DNA of 64,000 bases, taken from positions 62,001 through 126,000 of the forward strand of contig NZ_WYEU01000002.1 of assembly GCF_015143595.1 (NCBI RefSeq), given 5' to 3'. The translations under genes were made by a program, and so were the position numbers. This document shows positions 1 to 8,004 of this stretch, piece by piece. Under the pieces are notes generated by a model, which was not told where the DNA came from, did not search any database, and worked only from the letters and a program-made list of their open reading frames with translations. The stretch's first letter is position 1, and every line of letters begins with the position of its first letter. Source of the stretch: Sneathiella sp. P13V-1. GTDB taxonomy: Bacteria; Pseudomonadota; Alphaproteobacteria; Sneathiellales; Sneathiellaceae.

Positions 1-1
1 C

Positions 2-679
2 TCCTTAAGGAGAAAAGCAAAACACATACTTGGGCCTATTGACTGGGAAGTTTCCGGGCGTGGCGTTACCATGTTGATGGGCCCCAATGGTGCCGGAAAA
101 TCTTCGCTGCTAAAAATGATCCATGGTTTGGAGCCGATACGCGAGGGAAAAATAGTCTGGCCATCAAATGCGACGGATTTCCGTGAACAACAATCCTTTG
201 TCTTCCAGTCCCCAATAATCATGCGAAGGACCGTATTTGAAAACCTGATTTATCCGCTCAGACTTCGAAAAATCTCTCCTGATGAGAGAACTAAACGAGG
301 GGAGTTTTGGCTGGAACGAATTGGCCTTGCCGATATGAGAAATGCGGATGCAATGTATCTTTCAGGCGGCGAGAAGCAGAAACTTGCATTGGCCCGCGCA
401 CTTATCATCAAACCGCAATTACTATTTCTGGATGAGCCGACAGCAAATCTGGATGGCGGATCTACTTTTCTGATTGAAAAGATTATCAAGGAGATCGCGG
501 ATCAAGATGTACGTGTCATTATGTCGACACATGATTTGATGCAAGGCAAACGCCTGGCGGATGAAGTAGTATTTTTAAATAAAGGGAATATAGTAGAAAT
601 AAGTCCCGGTACTGAGTTTTTTGAAAATCCCCGATCGGATCTTGCAAAAAGATTCTTAGACGGAGAAATATTAATATGA
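2..679 (+). CDS. tupC: Tungstate-type ABC transporter ATP-binding protein (5' end cut off by window)
   Basis: Likely ATPase of a TupABC-type tungstate importer, hydrolysing ATP on the cytoplasmic face to drive oxyanion uptake for tungsto- or molybdoenzymes. The frame is open back to base 2, so the start lies outside the window and the internal ATG at 71 is not the start. Walker A is GPNGAGKSS, just after that ATG. The signature is LSGGEKQK, Walker B is LLFLDEPTANLD, and the switch histidine is in STHD. The chain is short, with no C-terminal regulatory domain, as is usual for this subfamily. It overlaps the next gene, a TupA-like binding protein, by ATGA, which is the main reason for the substrate call. 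The permease gene is presumably upstream. The ABC ATPase call is certain; the substrate is inferred. Confidence 0.85.
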   Translation, partial: SLRRKAKHILGPIDWEVSGRGVTMLMGPNGAGKSSLLKMIHGLEPIREGKIVWPSNATDFREQQSFVFQSPIIMRRTVFENLIYPLRLRKISPDERTKRGEFWLERIGLADMRNADAMYLSGGEKQKLALARALIIKPQLLFLDEPTANLDGGSTFLIEKIIKEIADQDVRVIMSTHDLMQGKRLADEVVFLNKGNIVEISPGTEFFENPRSDLAKRFLDGEILI

Positions 680-1500
680 AACTCCTGCTTGCCCTTGTCG
701 GTTGGTGCCTTTCTCTTCTGATCGCAATGCCCTCTTGGGCTGATGAAATTAAACTGGCTGTGACGACCTCTTTTCATAACTCGGGTCTTGCTGATGAGCT
801 TCTCCCAGAGATTAAAAAGGATTTGAACCTGACCGTACATCTTCTTGTCGTTGGCACAGGTCAGGCCCTTAAATTGGGGCGGTCTGGAGATGTGGATGCG
901 ATATTGGTGCATTCAAAGAAGGCGGAAGAAAAGTTTGTCGCAGATGGCTTTGGCTGCTATCGCCGGGAGTTGATGTATAACGATTTTGTTTTGGCGGGTC
1001 CGAAGAATGATCCGGGCAAGATCGCCAGACTTTCTAAAGCAGTTGACGCCTTAAAAGTAATCGAGAAAAACAAACATCTTTTTGCCAGTCGCGGCGATGA
1101 TAGCGGTACCCACAAAAAGGAAATAAGCCTTTGGCGCTCAGCTGGGTTAAACCCGTTTGAATTTGACAGCGTCTGGTATCGCTCCGCCGGATCAGGGATG
1201 GGGGCGACACTCAATATTGCCAATGCGATGAATGCTTACGTATTGACGGACCGTGCAACTTGGCTGAATTTCAAGAACCGTGATGGACTGAAACTAATGC
1301 TCCAAGGAGACAAGGCACTCCATAATCAATATACCTTCATTCCCGTTTGCATAAAAAAACATCCTCATGTGAAGCGGGAGCTTGTGGCCAAGGTTGAGCA
1401 ATGGCTTGCTGGAGAAAAAGGGCAGGGCATCATTGGTGCCTACAAGTTGGCGGGGGAGCAATTATTCTTTCCCAATGCGAATAACAAGAACCTGAATTAG
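676..1500 (+). CDS. tupA: Tungstate ABC transporter substrate-binding protein
   Basis: Periplasmic oxyanion-binding protein of a TupABC-type importer. Residues 1-22 form a signal peptide ending around PSWADE. The mature chain opens with the TTS-x3-SGL segment that in this family sits at the oxyanion site. Further family features are VGTGQALKLGRSGDVDAI, and later a SRGDDSGTH loop in the middle of the protein. At 274 residues it has the usual length. The start codon overlaps the stop of the ATPase gene (ATGA), so the two are translationally coupled. Molybdate or another oxyanion cannot be excluded from sequence, but the lack of a ModA-like pattern and the TTS and SGDVDAI motifs favour tungstate. 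Confidence 0.88.
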   Translation: MKLLLALVGWCLSLLIAMPSWADEIKLAVTTSFHNSGLADELLPEIKKDLNLTVHLLVVGTGQALKLGRSGDVDAILVHSKKAEEKFVADGFGCYRRELMYNDFVLAGPKNDPGKIARLSKAVDALKVIEKNKHLFASRGDDSGTHKKEISLWRSAGLNPFEFDSVWYRSAGSGMGATLNIANAMNAYVLTDRATWLNFKNRDGLKLMLQGDKALHNQYTFIPVCIKKHPHVKRELVAKVEQWLAGEKGQGIIGAYKLAGEQLFFPNANNKNLN

Positions 1501-1512
1501 GTGGTCGGTTAA

Positions 1513-2142
1513 TTGGAGATTAGTCAGTTAATTAATATTCTCGATCTCGCAGGTGTTGCGGTTTTTGCAGCAAGTGGCAGTCTGGTCGCGAGCCGAAAAG
1601 AGATGGATCTTATCGGGTTCGGGTTAATGGCCGCGCTTACCGGGCTCGGTGGTGGGACCCTTCGTGATCTTATTTTGGGGCGTGAAGTTTTCTGGCTGCA
1701 AGCGGAGTGGTATGTGGCCGTATGCCTTGTCGTCGCTGCTGTGGTTTTCTTTGTTGCCCCTATGCTGCAAAGAAGATTTACCGCACTGCTATGGGCTGAT
1801 GCGGTTGGGCTTGCTGTTTTTGCCGTTATGGGAACTCATATAGCGATGGTGGAGCAGGTGCCGTGGATACAAGCCATGGTGTTTGGAATGATGACGGCGA
1901 CTTTTGGCGGATTGATGCGGGATGTTGTGGCAGGTGAACCGTCACTGTTTATGAAGCCCGAAGTTTATGTCAGTGCTGCATTTGTTGGCGGAGGCACCTA
2001 TCTTCTATTATTGGAACTCTCCCTTCTGCAGCCGGTCGCGGCTGTTATCGCTGTGGTCTGCAGTTTTTTGGTTCGTAGTGGCGGAATTATCTGGAAGTGG
2101 GAGCTTCCCCGCTACAAACCCAAGGCGGGTCGCGAATACTAA
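1513..2142 (+). CDS. TRIC / UPF0126 family membrane protein (YicG-like)
   Basis: Polytopic inner-membrane protein of 209 residues with about seven hydrophobic segments, arranged as two similar halves. The repeat markers are GLGGGTLRDLILGR in the first half and ATFGGLMRDVVAGE in the second. This is the pattern of bacterial trimeric intracellular cation channel homologues. Members have been shown to conduct cations, but the physiological role in bacteria is not settled. The start is TTG at 1513, chosen because AGGTGG at 1499-1504 sits eight bases upstream and no ATG is available. It follows tupA by 12 bases and may be read from the same transcript, without an obvious functional link. It ends in a 4-base convergent overlap with the next gene. 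Confidence 0.8.
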   Translation: MEISQLINILDLAGVAVFAASGSLVASRKEMDLIGFGLMAALTGLGGGTLRDLILGREVFWLQAEWYVAVCLVVAAVVFFVAPMLQRRFTALLWADAVGLAVFAVMGTHIAMVEQVPWIQAMVFGMMTATFGGLMRDVVAGEPSLFMKPEVYVSAAFVGGGTYLLLLELSLLQPVAAVIAVVCSFLVRSGGIIWKWELPRYKPKAGREY

Positions 2143-2675
2143 CTCACTTGCCGCACGGTTTGAGTGATTTCTCCACCTGTGTTGATTGCCATATAAGTTG
2201 GATAGGGAACTCGGTGAGATAGATCTATTTCCCGTTTGAGCCATTCTCTTTCTTCCAACGCACCAAGTGACTGGGATAATGCGCGGTCAGTAATCGTTCC
2301 AAGACTTGATTTAATCGCTGAGAAGCGGGCGGGTTGCCTAGTCACCGCAAGCACGGGCACCGTCCAGCTTTTTCGAACCAGATCAAACATCTCTTCCTGT
2401 GGGACGAGTTGGATAATTCGATCCGCCATGGAGGCGATGACTTTTCCTTTTACTGTTAAACGAAATTCAGGCCGCAAAGGGTGGCCGTGCCCCGGATTTT
2501 TTTCGATCAATTCAAGTTCATATAAGTGATTTAAGCTTGCGCCAAAGGAAGTTCTGCTTGCGCCCGTTGCGGCAACAAGCGGCGCTTGTTTTCCTGTGTG
2601 ACCTGAATAGAGGAGCGAGAGAATTTTCAGTGTCCATGCTTTGGATGTGAGCTTGACAAGCAGTTCTGTATTCAT
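2139..2675 (-). CDS. Winged-helix regulator with two HxlR-like halves
   Basis: Predicted DNA-binding regulator of 178 residues. It appears to contain two winged-helix units in tandem. Residues about 10-75 begin with SKAWTLKILSLLYSG, and residues about 98-165 begin with RKSWTVPVLAVTRQPARFSAI. The second reads like an HxlR domain (W-T-x2-VL, an RFSAIK segment, then a SQSLGALEERE recognition region). Ordinary HxlR proteins have one domain and work as dimers, so this could be a fused pair. No cysteine redox sensor of the YodB type is apparent. The start codon abuts a perfect palindrome shared with the divergent VOC gene at 2716, so it probably controls itself and that gene. The inducer is unknown. 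Confidence 0.72.
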   Translation of the reverse strand: MNTELLVKLTSKAWTLKILSLLYSGHTGKQAPLVAATGASRTSFGASLNHLYELELIEKNPGHGHPLRPEFRLTVKGKVIASMADRIIQLVPQEEMFDLVRKSWTVPVLAVTRQPARFSAIKSSLGTITDRALSQSLGALEEREWLKREIDLSHRVPYPTYMAINTGGEITQTVRQVS

Positions 2676-2696
2676 AAAGTATAGTTACTATACTTT
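2676..2696. promoter_or_regulatory. Perfect palindromic operator between HxlR-like and VOC genes
   Basis: Two 10-base half sites, AAAGTATAGT (2676-2685) and ACTATACTTT (2687-2696), are exact reverse complements around a single central T. The site abuts the regulator's start codon on the minus strand and lies 19 bases before the VOC start codon. A dimeric winged-helix protein bound here would block both genes. The perfect symmetry is seen; its use as an operator is inferred. Confidence 0.7.
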
Positions 2697-2715
2697 TGAT
2701 GCAAAGGGAAGCGAT

Positions 2716-3087
2716 ATGTCGGTAATTACAGTAGATGATCAGATAACGATCGCATTGTCAGTGCGTGATAGGCACGTTAGTGCTGAGTGGTATCAAAACA
2801 CTCTTGGCTTTCAGCTTGTCCATCATATCGATGAGGCTGGATGGAGCGAACTGCAAACAAATACACAAGGGGTGGCGCTAGGGTTGGGAGAGCAGGTGGA
2901 GCCTCAACCAGGTAATTCGGTCCCGGTTTTTGGCGTTGCTGATATCGGTGTTGCGCGCAAAGCGTTGGAAGAGGCGGACGTGCAATTTGATGGCGATACA
3001 GAAACGATTGAGGGCATGGTCAGTTTGGCAACATTCTATGACCCAGATGGAAATGCCTTGATGATCGCCCAAAATCTCGCGGTTTAG
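2716..3087 (+). CDS. VOC (glyoxalase/bleomycin-resistance fold) family protein
   Basis: Small 123-residue protein of the vicinal oxygen chelate superfamily. It shows the typical opening ALSVRDRHVSAEWYQN, where an early strand is followed by the ligand region, and a C-terminal ATFYDPDGNALMIAQ strand that carries a metal-ligand-type acidic position in many members. The substrate cannot be read from sequence; relatives include lactoylglutathione lyases, dioxygenases and resistance proteins. I start it at ATG 2716, with AAAGGGA seven bases upstream, rather than at an in-frame start 75 bases earlier inside the divergent regulator. It is divergent from the HxlR-like regulator across a perfect palindrome and is its most likely target. 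Confidence 0.82.
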   Translation: MSVITVDDQITIALSVRDRHVSAEWYQNTLGFQLVHHIDEAGWSELQTNTQGVALGLGEQVEPQPGNSVPVFGVADIGVARKALEEADVQFDGDTETIEGMVSLATFYDPDGNALMIAQNLAV

Positions 3088-3162
3088 GGGGGATTGCCCT
3101 TGTTGTGATGTGAATGGATTTCATATATTATCCAATTCTGTTGTTGAGGGAGGCCAACGGCT

Positions 3163-4227
3163 ATGCCGCATTACGGATGGTATTATCTGACTTATCTTTT
3201 GCCAGCACTTGTTGCTTGGGGAATTTATGCGGGTGGATGGCTGTTATGGCTTGCCCCGCTTTGGACATTTATTCTTGTGCCTATTTATGATCACCTTCGC
3301 GGTACAGAGCAGGGCAATGTAGAACCGGAGCAAGAAGCTGCGTATTCATCTGATATTGGATATAATCTGGTGGTATGGCTTTGGCCCTTTCTGCAAGCCG
3401 GGTTACTGGCGGCGGCGTTTGCGCGCATTTATGTTGGCGGCTTTGCGTTTTGGGAGTTGGTTGCAATGACCTTCTCTGTCGGTATCATTACAGGGGCTGT
3501 CGGGATTACATGGGCTCATGAGCTTTGTCACAGGACCAATGTTGTCGAGAGGGCCTTGGCCGAGATTACGTTATATATGGTGAGCTATCCGCACTTCGCA
3601 GTGGAGCATGTCTACGGTCACCACAAAAATGTAGCAACCCCAAAAGATCCAGCAACTTCAAGGCTTGGAGAGAGTTTTTATAAATTTTATTTCCGTTGTG
3701 TTTGGGGGAGTTTGCGAAGCGCCTGGCAAATTGAAGCCCAGCAAATGAAGAAAAAACGACGCGCCGTTTTACATTATTCAAATCGTATGGTGCGTTACTT
3801 GGTTGTGCAGGTTTTGCTATATGCGGCTGTTTACTACCTGTTTGGTGTAACAGGCCTTGTATTTTTTGCAGTGCAATCCATTGTCGCCTTTACCTTACTA
3901 GAGCTGATTAACTATCTGGAACATTACGGACTTCTTCGGAAAGTAAATGATCAGGGGCGCTATGAAACCGTACGCCCTTGGCACAGCTGGAATTCCAGCC
4001 ATATTGTTTCGAACCTGTCATTGATCAATCTTGCACGGCATTCTGATCATCATTTCCGGGCATCGCGGCGTTATCAGATCCTTCGTCATTTTGATGAGGC
4101 TCCGCAATTGCCTTCTGGCTATTCGGCGATGTTGGTTCTCGCGCTTGTTCCGCCCCTTTGGTTCCGAGTAATGAACCCGAGAGTGCGGGAGTGGCGCAAA
4201 ACCCATGAGGTACCTATTGAGGCGTAG
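3163..4227 (+). CDS. alkB: Alkane 1-monooxygenase (AlkB) family membrane hydroxylase
   Basis: Integral-membrane non-haem di-iron hydroxylase that would oxidise the terminal carbon of alkanes or related chains, using electrons from rubredoxin. The histidine clusters of the family are all visible. They are HELCH (H119, H123), EHVYGHH (H149, H153, H154), an NYLEHYGLLR segment, and RHSDHH (H293, H296, H297). About six hydrophobic segments surround them, and the length of 354 is slightly short of typical AlkB at about 380-400. No rubredoxin or rubredoxin reductase gene is beside it, so the electron donor must be encoded elsewhere. The start ATG 3163 follows a GAGGGAGG Shine-Dalgarno. Its end overlaps the convergent lipoprotein gene by 14 bases. 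The exact substrate is not determinable. Confidence 0.85.
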   Translation: MPHYGWYYLTYLLPALVAWGIYAGGWLLWLAPLWTFILVPIYDHLRGTEQGNVEPEQEAAYSSDIGYNLVVWLWPFLQAGLLAAAFARIYVGGFAFWELVAMTFSVGIITGAVGITWAHELCHRTNVVERALAEITLYMVSYPHFAVEHVYGHHKNVATPKDPATSRLGESFYKFYFRCVWGSLRSAWQIEAQQMKKKRRAVLHYSNRMVRYLVVQVLLYAAVYYLFGVTGLVFFAVQSIVAFTLLELINYLEHYGLLRKVNDQGRYETVRPWHSWNSSHIVSNLSLINLARHSDHHFRASRRYQILRHFDEAPQLPSGYSAMLVLALVPPLWFRVMNPRVREWRKTHEVPIEA

Positions 4228-4690
4228 GGCTTGGTGTCTTTAGACAGCTTTTGATCAATTCCGCGCAAAGGGCGCGGCTACCTTCTGACTGATCATTGGT
4301 GCGGTAGGATAAAGAGACAACCTTGTCATTTTCCAAAGTGAAAGTCGCTTTACAGCTTTGCTGCTTTGGAATTGTGACCGGATAATGATAAAAGCCGCCG
4401 ATCCCCCAGCTTCGATTGGGGCCAACTCTCACGGAAGGGTAAAATCCAGGTCCGGGATATGGGGGGAGGATATGGGCAATATTCTCTGCTTTATATGCGA
4501 CATATTCCCGACCTCGCTCATCCGTGCTTTCCTGATCCGGAAGTCCTGCGCACTCAAATAATTCGGATTTTGCCATACCAACAATTTCAGTTCTGGCGGT
4601 TTCAGCCTGCTCTAATGCTATATTCGCGCAGGAATTAAGTGAAAATCCGCACAGCAGCATAAATCCAATTTTAATGAGCGGCTTGCTCAT
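4214..4690 (-). CDS. Small predicted lipoprotein of unknown function
   Basis: Protein of 158 residues with an N-terminal hydrophobic stretch (FMLLCGFSLNSC) ending in a lipobox-like L-N-S-C, so probably a lipid-anchored envelope protein. The mature part contains a KSELFECAGLPDQES segment resembling the start of small outer-membrane lipoproteins of the SmpA/OmlA type, a Pro/Gly/Tyr-rich middle, and three further cysteines. I cannot name it further. I place the start at ATG 4690 because GGGAAGGA stands about eight bases before it; an in-frame start 54 bases upstream would bury the signal sequence. It converges on and overlaps alkB by 14 bases. Confidence 0.6.
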   Translation of the reverse strand: MSKPLIKIGFMLLCGFSLNSCANIALEQAETARTEIVGMAKSELFECAGLPDQESTDERGREYVAYKAENIAHILPPYPGPGFYPSVRVGPNRSWGIGGFYHYPVTIPKQQSCKATFTLENDKVVSLSYRTNDQSEGSRALCAELIKSCLKTPSPTPQ

Positions 4691-4760
4691 ATGAGGTGTC
4701 CTTCCCGTTATCCAATATAGATATTGTAGGGAAGAACACATCATTCAACGGTGATTTTGA

Positions 4761-5534
4761 TCAATCAGCGATGCTTCCATGGCGCCCAGATCCGGCTGCG
4801 AATTTTGCGGCACCTTGACTGGCTTCTTGTATGATTGCCTGACGTGCGCTTTGCCATTCTTCATACAGTGCGGCTTTTTCGTCTTTGCCAAATTGGGTGT
4901 AAATAGTTTCACGGTCCGCAAGCATGGCAATTGGCGGGAAGGTTGCTATTCTCTCCGCCAATTCAATGGCGTCTTTTTTAAGATCTTTGGATGTTGTCAG
5001 CCGAGTAACTAGACCTAGTTCAAAGGCGCGTTCAGCAGATACCGGATCTCCTGTTAGCATCATATCCATTGCGGGGCCGGTTCCAATAATGCGGGGCAAA
5101 CGCGTGGGTGTGCCATCGCTCATGGGGACGCCCCATCGCCTGCAGAAAATACCAAAAACAGCTGTTTCATCTGCAATTCGAATATCACAGTAAAGGGAGA
5201 TTCCAAGTCCCCCTGCAACGGCATAGCCTGAAATTGCACCAATCACAGGTTTACTTAAGGGGCGGTGTAGTGGCCCCTCAGGGTGCCCTGCCCAAGGTTT
5301 ATAGTCCGCCTTCTTGCTAACTTCTTTCAAGTCAGCCCCAGCACAGAAGTTGCCACCCGCGCCGATAAGAACTGCCACTTTTTGACTGTCATCCTGTTCA
5401 AAATCGAGAAAGGCTTTTGTGAGCAATTCTGTAGCTTCTTTATCAAGCGCGTTGCGGCTTTCTGGCCTGTTCAGCGTGATAACTGAAACAGGCCCATGAA
5501 TCTCGGTATAGATCTTTAATTGGTTCGGCATCAT
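4761..5534 (-). CDS. Crotonase (enoyl-CoA hydratase/isomerase) superfamily protein
   Basis: Cytosolic acyl-CoA enzyme of 257 residues with the crotonase fold. GGNFCAGADLKE carries the first oxyanion-hole region and AISGYAVAGGLGISLYCD the second. The two glutamates that activate water in true enoyl-CoA hydratases are not there. The first falls in FCRRWGVP, where the expected PE is replaced by arginines, and the second is an aspartate in AMDMMLTGD. A different crotonase reaction or a relaxed hydratase is therefore more likely. Two start codons lie side by side (ATGATG) after GAAAGG. It is 22 bases downstream of the small monooxygenase gene and on the same strand, so probably one operon. Confidence 0.8.
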   Translation of the reverse strand: MMPNQLKIYTEIHGPVSVITLNRPESRNALDKEATELLTKAFLDFEQDDSQKVAVLIGAGGNFCAGADLKEVSKKADYKPWAGHPEGPLHRPLSKPVIGAISGYAVAGGLGISLYCDIRIADETAVFGIFCRRWGVPMSDGTPTRLPRIIGTGPAMDMMLTGDPVSAERAFELGLVTRLTTSKDLKKDAIELAERIATFPPIAMLADRETIYTQFGKDEKAALYEEWQSARQAIIQEASQGAAKFAAGSGRHGSIAD

Positions 5535-5556
5535 GATTGCCTTTCAAATGAAAGAA

Positions 5557-5868
5557 CTATTCCGCAGCAGTTAGAATGTGGATGGCTTTATCTGCCACTA
5601 GGTCCTTGGTCTTTTTGCCGTATTCTTTCATATGATCTGAAACGGCGTGAGCCATCAGATCTTCCTGACTTTCCCACTTTTCAATAACCGCGAAGCTGTC
5701 CGGACCAAGCTTCGTTTGAAATGGTCCCATATCTGGCGCGTCGACTACAGCCGCATATTCAACGCAACCTTTTTCTGCATGAACAGCGGGAACATTGGCA
5801 TTAAATGCAGCCAATACTTCATCTCTTTTTCCGGGCTTAGCGGTAATAATTGCTACGATATTGAGCAT
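5557..5868 (-). CDS. ABM-fold quinol monooxygenase-like protein (YgiN type)
   Basis: Protein of 103 residues with the antibiotic-biosynthesis-monooxygenase ferredoxin-like fold. The pattern runs from IVAIITAKPGKRDEVLAAF through EKGCVEYAAV and FAVIEKWESQEDLMAHAVSDH to the final helix. Relatives act as cofactor-free oxygenases on quinols or as haem or aromatic-compound oxygenases; the substrate here is unknown. It leads a two-gene operon with the crotonase-like gene, which suggests a joint role in degrading an aromatic or acyl-CoA compound. The start ATG 5868 has GGAAG close upstream. Confidence 0.75.
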   Translation of the reverse strand: MLNIVAIITAKPGKRDEVLAAFNANVPAVHAEKGCVEYAAVVDAPDMGPFQTKLGPDSFAVIEKWESQEDLMAHAVSDHMKEYGKKTKDLVADKAIHILTAAE

Positions 5869-6109
5869 GGTGACTTCCTTTCATTTTATTATTTTTTGTC
5901 GTCTTTAAAATCGTAGCAGTTTTAGAGGATTTTCCAAATGATAATCACGCCTGTGTGTTAAGTGGCTGACATAGCAGGATTCTTTTTTATAGGTTGAATG
6001 AACTTCTTCGACTTTCAAATGCTTAAAAATTCTGAAAAATAAGTTTCATAAAAACGTCATTTGCTTTCATATGAAAATTTATCTACTCTTTCTGTAGGGA
6101 GAGAAATAA
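5869..6109. promoter_or_regulatory. Divergent intergenic region with DeoR-type operator candidate
   Basis: AT-rich region of 241 bases between the ABM gene and the divergent DeoR-type regulator, presumably carrying both promoters. At 6065-6076 there is a perfect 12-base palindrome, TTTCATATGAAA, 33 bases before the regulator start codon. TTTC/GAAA arms are typical of DeoR/GlpR-class operators. Related partial copies (CTTTCAAATG at 6016-6025, GTTTCATAAA around 6045) precede it. The palindrome is seen; regulator binding is inferred. Confidence 0.5.
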
Positions 6110-6886
6110 ATGAAACCGGAAGCAAGAAAAGCCGAGATAGCTGATCTGGTGCGCCGTGAAGGCTTCATTTCAGTGGAGGCTTTGGCAGACAAGTTCGCTG
6201 TTACAACTCAGACAATACGTAAAGATATCAATCAGTTGCATGAAGCTGGATTGGTGTTTCGGCGCCACGGTGGGGTGGAGCCAATTACTGTCATGGCGAA
6301 CCTTGCCTACGGTGTGCGTCAGGTTCTGAACTTGGATTTCAAACGGAAGCTCGCCTCTCTGGCGGCTGAATATATCGAAGATGGTTCGGTGCTGGCGTTC
6401 AGTATCGGAACCACACCTGAGCTTGTAGCGCAGTCACTTGCTGCAAAAGAAGATCTTACGGTTATTACCAATAACCTTGGGGTTGGGATGAGTTGTCTTG
6501 GCTTTAAAGGGTGTCGCGTTTTCATCGCAGGTGGCGAGATTAGAACATCTGACAGAGATATCGTCGGACCAGAAGCCGCAAATTTCTTCGGCAAATACAA
6601 GGTGGATATCGGGATTTTCGGTATTGGCGGGTTGGATCCAGAAGGGCATTTGCTTGACTTCCACGAAGAAGAGGTGATGGCCCGCAATTCAATTTTGGAA
6701 AACTGCCGGACATCGTTTTTGGTCATGGACCACACAAAAGTAAATAGGCCCGCTCATGTTCGGGGCGGACATATCACGGATGTCGACTACGTGTTTTGCG
6801 ATCGCGCGTTACCTGCCAACATTTCGCGCATGTTGGAGGAGGCAAACACGAAAGTCATCTATCCGAAAGAAAGCGAGAAAGTATGA
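6110..6886 (+). CDS. DeoR/GlpR-family transcriptional regulator
   Basis: Sugar-phosphate-responsive repressor of 258 residues. The N-terminal helix-turn-helix spans about residues 5-55 (QTIRKDINQLHEAGLVFRRH is the family signature). The C-terminal DeoRC effector domain has the isomerase-like fold, with FSIGTTPELVAQ, ITNNLGVG and the GIGGLDPEGHLLDFHEEEV loop. It is the first gene of a unit with a Ugp-like importer; its stop overlaps the ATPase start as ATGA. A GlpR-like response to glycerol 3-phosphate or another sugar phosphate fits this neighbourhood but is inferred. A TTTC-type palindrome upstream suggests autoregulation. Confidence 0.85.
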   Translation: MKPEARKAEIADLVRREGFISVEALADKFAVTTQTIRKDINQLHEAGLVFRRHGGVEPITVMANLAYGVRQVLNLDFKRKLASLAAEYIEDGSVLAFSIGTTPELVAQSLAAKEDLTVITNNLGVGMSCLGFKGCRVFIAGGEIRTSDRDIVGPEAANFFGKYKVDIGIFGIGGLDPEGHLLDFHEEEVMARNSILENCRTSFLVMDHTKVNRPAHVRGGHITDVDYVFCDRALPANISRMLEEANTKVIYPKESEKV

Positions 6887-7929
6887 GTAGTATTGTTGTT
6901 ACAGATCTTGTGAAACAGTTTGCAGACGCAGAACCTGTGGTAAAGGGTGTTTCCTTCACCGTGGAGGAAGGCACACTTACAGTGCTGCTCGGCGGGTCAG
7001 GTTGCGGTAAATCAACGATTCTACGGATGATTTCTGGTCTTGAAGATGTTTCAGGGGGGAGCATTAAAATCGGCGGTGAAGAAGTGTCAGGTACGGATGC
7101 TTCCAAACGTGGCGTATCGATGGTTTTCCAGAACTACGCACTATTTCCACACCTTAGCGTCGCTGAAAACATCCTGTTCGGCTTGAAAGTCCGAAAGGTT
7201 CCAACTGCCGAGAGAAACAAACGCCTTCAGGAAGCGGCGGAACTGGTTGGATTGTCAGAATATCTTGATAGAAAACCTGCGCAACTGTCCGGTGGGCAAA
7301 GGCAGCGTGTGGCGCTCGCACGAACTATTGTGGCGCGCCAGCCTGTCTGTTTAATGGATGAACCGTTATCCAACCTCGATGCTAAGCTAAGGGCCTCCAT
7401 GCGCGCTGAAATAAGGTCCCTGCAACAGCGTTTAGGGCTCACTATGATCTATGTGACCCATGATCAGATTGAGGCCATGACAATGGCAGATCAGGTGGTT
7501 CTATTGAATGATGGTGTGGTTGCACAGATGGCATCACCCGCTGATCTTTATGATGATCCGGCCGATACATATGTGGCGCGGTTTATTGGAAGTCCGCCCA
7601 TGAATGTACTTTCCGAATTCGCTGGGGCAGCTGAATTCATCGGTGACTGGCAAAAAGGGTGGACATTAGGTGTCCGCGCGGAGCACGTGAAAATTGCCAC
7701 CTCCGGCCTCAAAGGCAAAGTCGAAAATGTAGATTACCTCGGTTCGGAAACGGTTTTATGGCTCGATACCGATGGTCAAAAAATTGCCTGCAAATTGCAA
7801 GGCAGAACAAATCATCAGGTGGGTGACGAACTTTTCTATCAATGGGATCAGAAAGATACGCACTGGTTTGATGAAAATGGAGTAGGGCGAGACAGCGTGC
7901 AGGCTGCCCCGCCTTCTAACCGCATTTGA
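6883..7929 (+). CDS. CUT1-type sugar/glycerophosphate ABC transporter ATPase (UgpC/MalK-like)
   Basis: ATPase of 348 residues that energises the importer encoded by the next three genes. Walker A is GGSGCGKST, the Q-loop FQNYALFPH, the signature LSGGQRQR, Walker B LMDEPLSNLD and the switch THDQIEAM. A C-terminal TOBE-like domain (LGVRAEHVKIATSG onward) is shared with UgpC and MalK. I use ATG 6883, which overlaps the regulator stop as ATGA; an in-frame start 87 bases upstream lies inside the regulator and would add an unrelated extension. Such ATPases are often interchangeable, so the substrate rests on the binding protein. Confidence 0.88.
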   Translation: MSSIVVTDLVKQFADAEPVVKGVSFTVEEGTLTVLLGGSGCGKSTILRMISGLEDVSGGSIKIGGEEVSGTDASKRGVSMVFQNYALFPHLSVAENILFGLKVRKVPTAERNKRLQEAAELVGLSEYLDRKPAQLSGGQRQRVALARTIVARQPVCLMDEPLSNLDAKLRASMRAEIRSLQQRLGLTMIYVTHDQIEAMTMADQVVLLNDGVVAQMASPADLYDDPADTYVARFIGSPPMNVLSEFAGAAEFIGDWQKGWTLGVRAEHVKIATSGLKGKVENVDYLGSETVLWLDTDGQKIACKLQGRTNHQVGDELFYQWDQKDTHWFDENGVGRDSVQAAPPSNRI

Positions 7930-7950
7930 GTATGTCGCGGAAAGTAACCT

Positions 7951-7970
7951 GATGGTGCTTAAGCAGCATC
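7951..7970. repeat. Near-perfect palindrome between ATPase and binding-protein genes
   Basis: Core TGCTTAAGCA is a perfect 10-base palindrome, and the flanks GATG and CATC extend the symmetry to 20 bases with one mismatch per arm. It lies 35 bases before the binding-protein start. It could be an operator for an internal promoter that boosts the binding protein, or an RNA processing hairpin. Confidence 0.35.
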
Positions 7971-8004
7971 GTCAAACACCAAACAGGATAGAGGATTATA
8001 AACC

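Noticed and set aside
502-912. Minus-strand frame of 136 codons over the tupC-tupA junction
   Set aside because: Antisense to two recognised genes and without any family pattern.
4014-4260. TTGATCAA-like stretches resembling FNR half sites
   Set aside because: They lie within or at the ends of coding sequence, lack the correct four-base spacing, and face no promoter.
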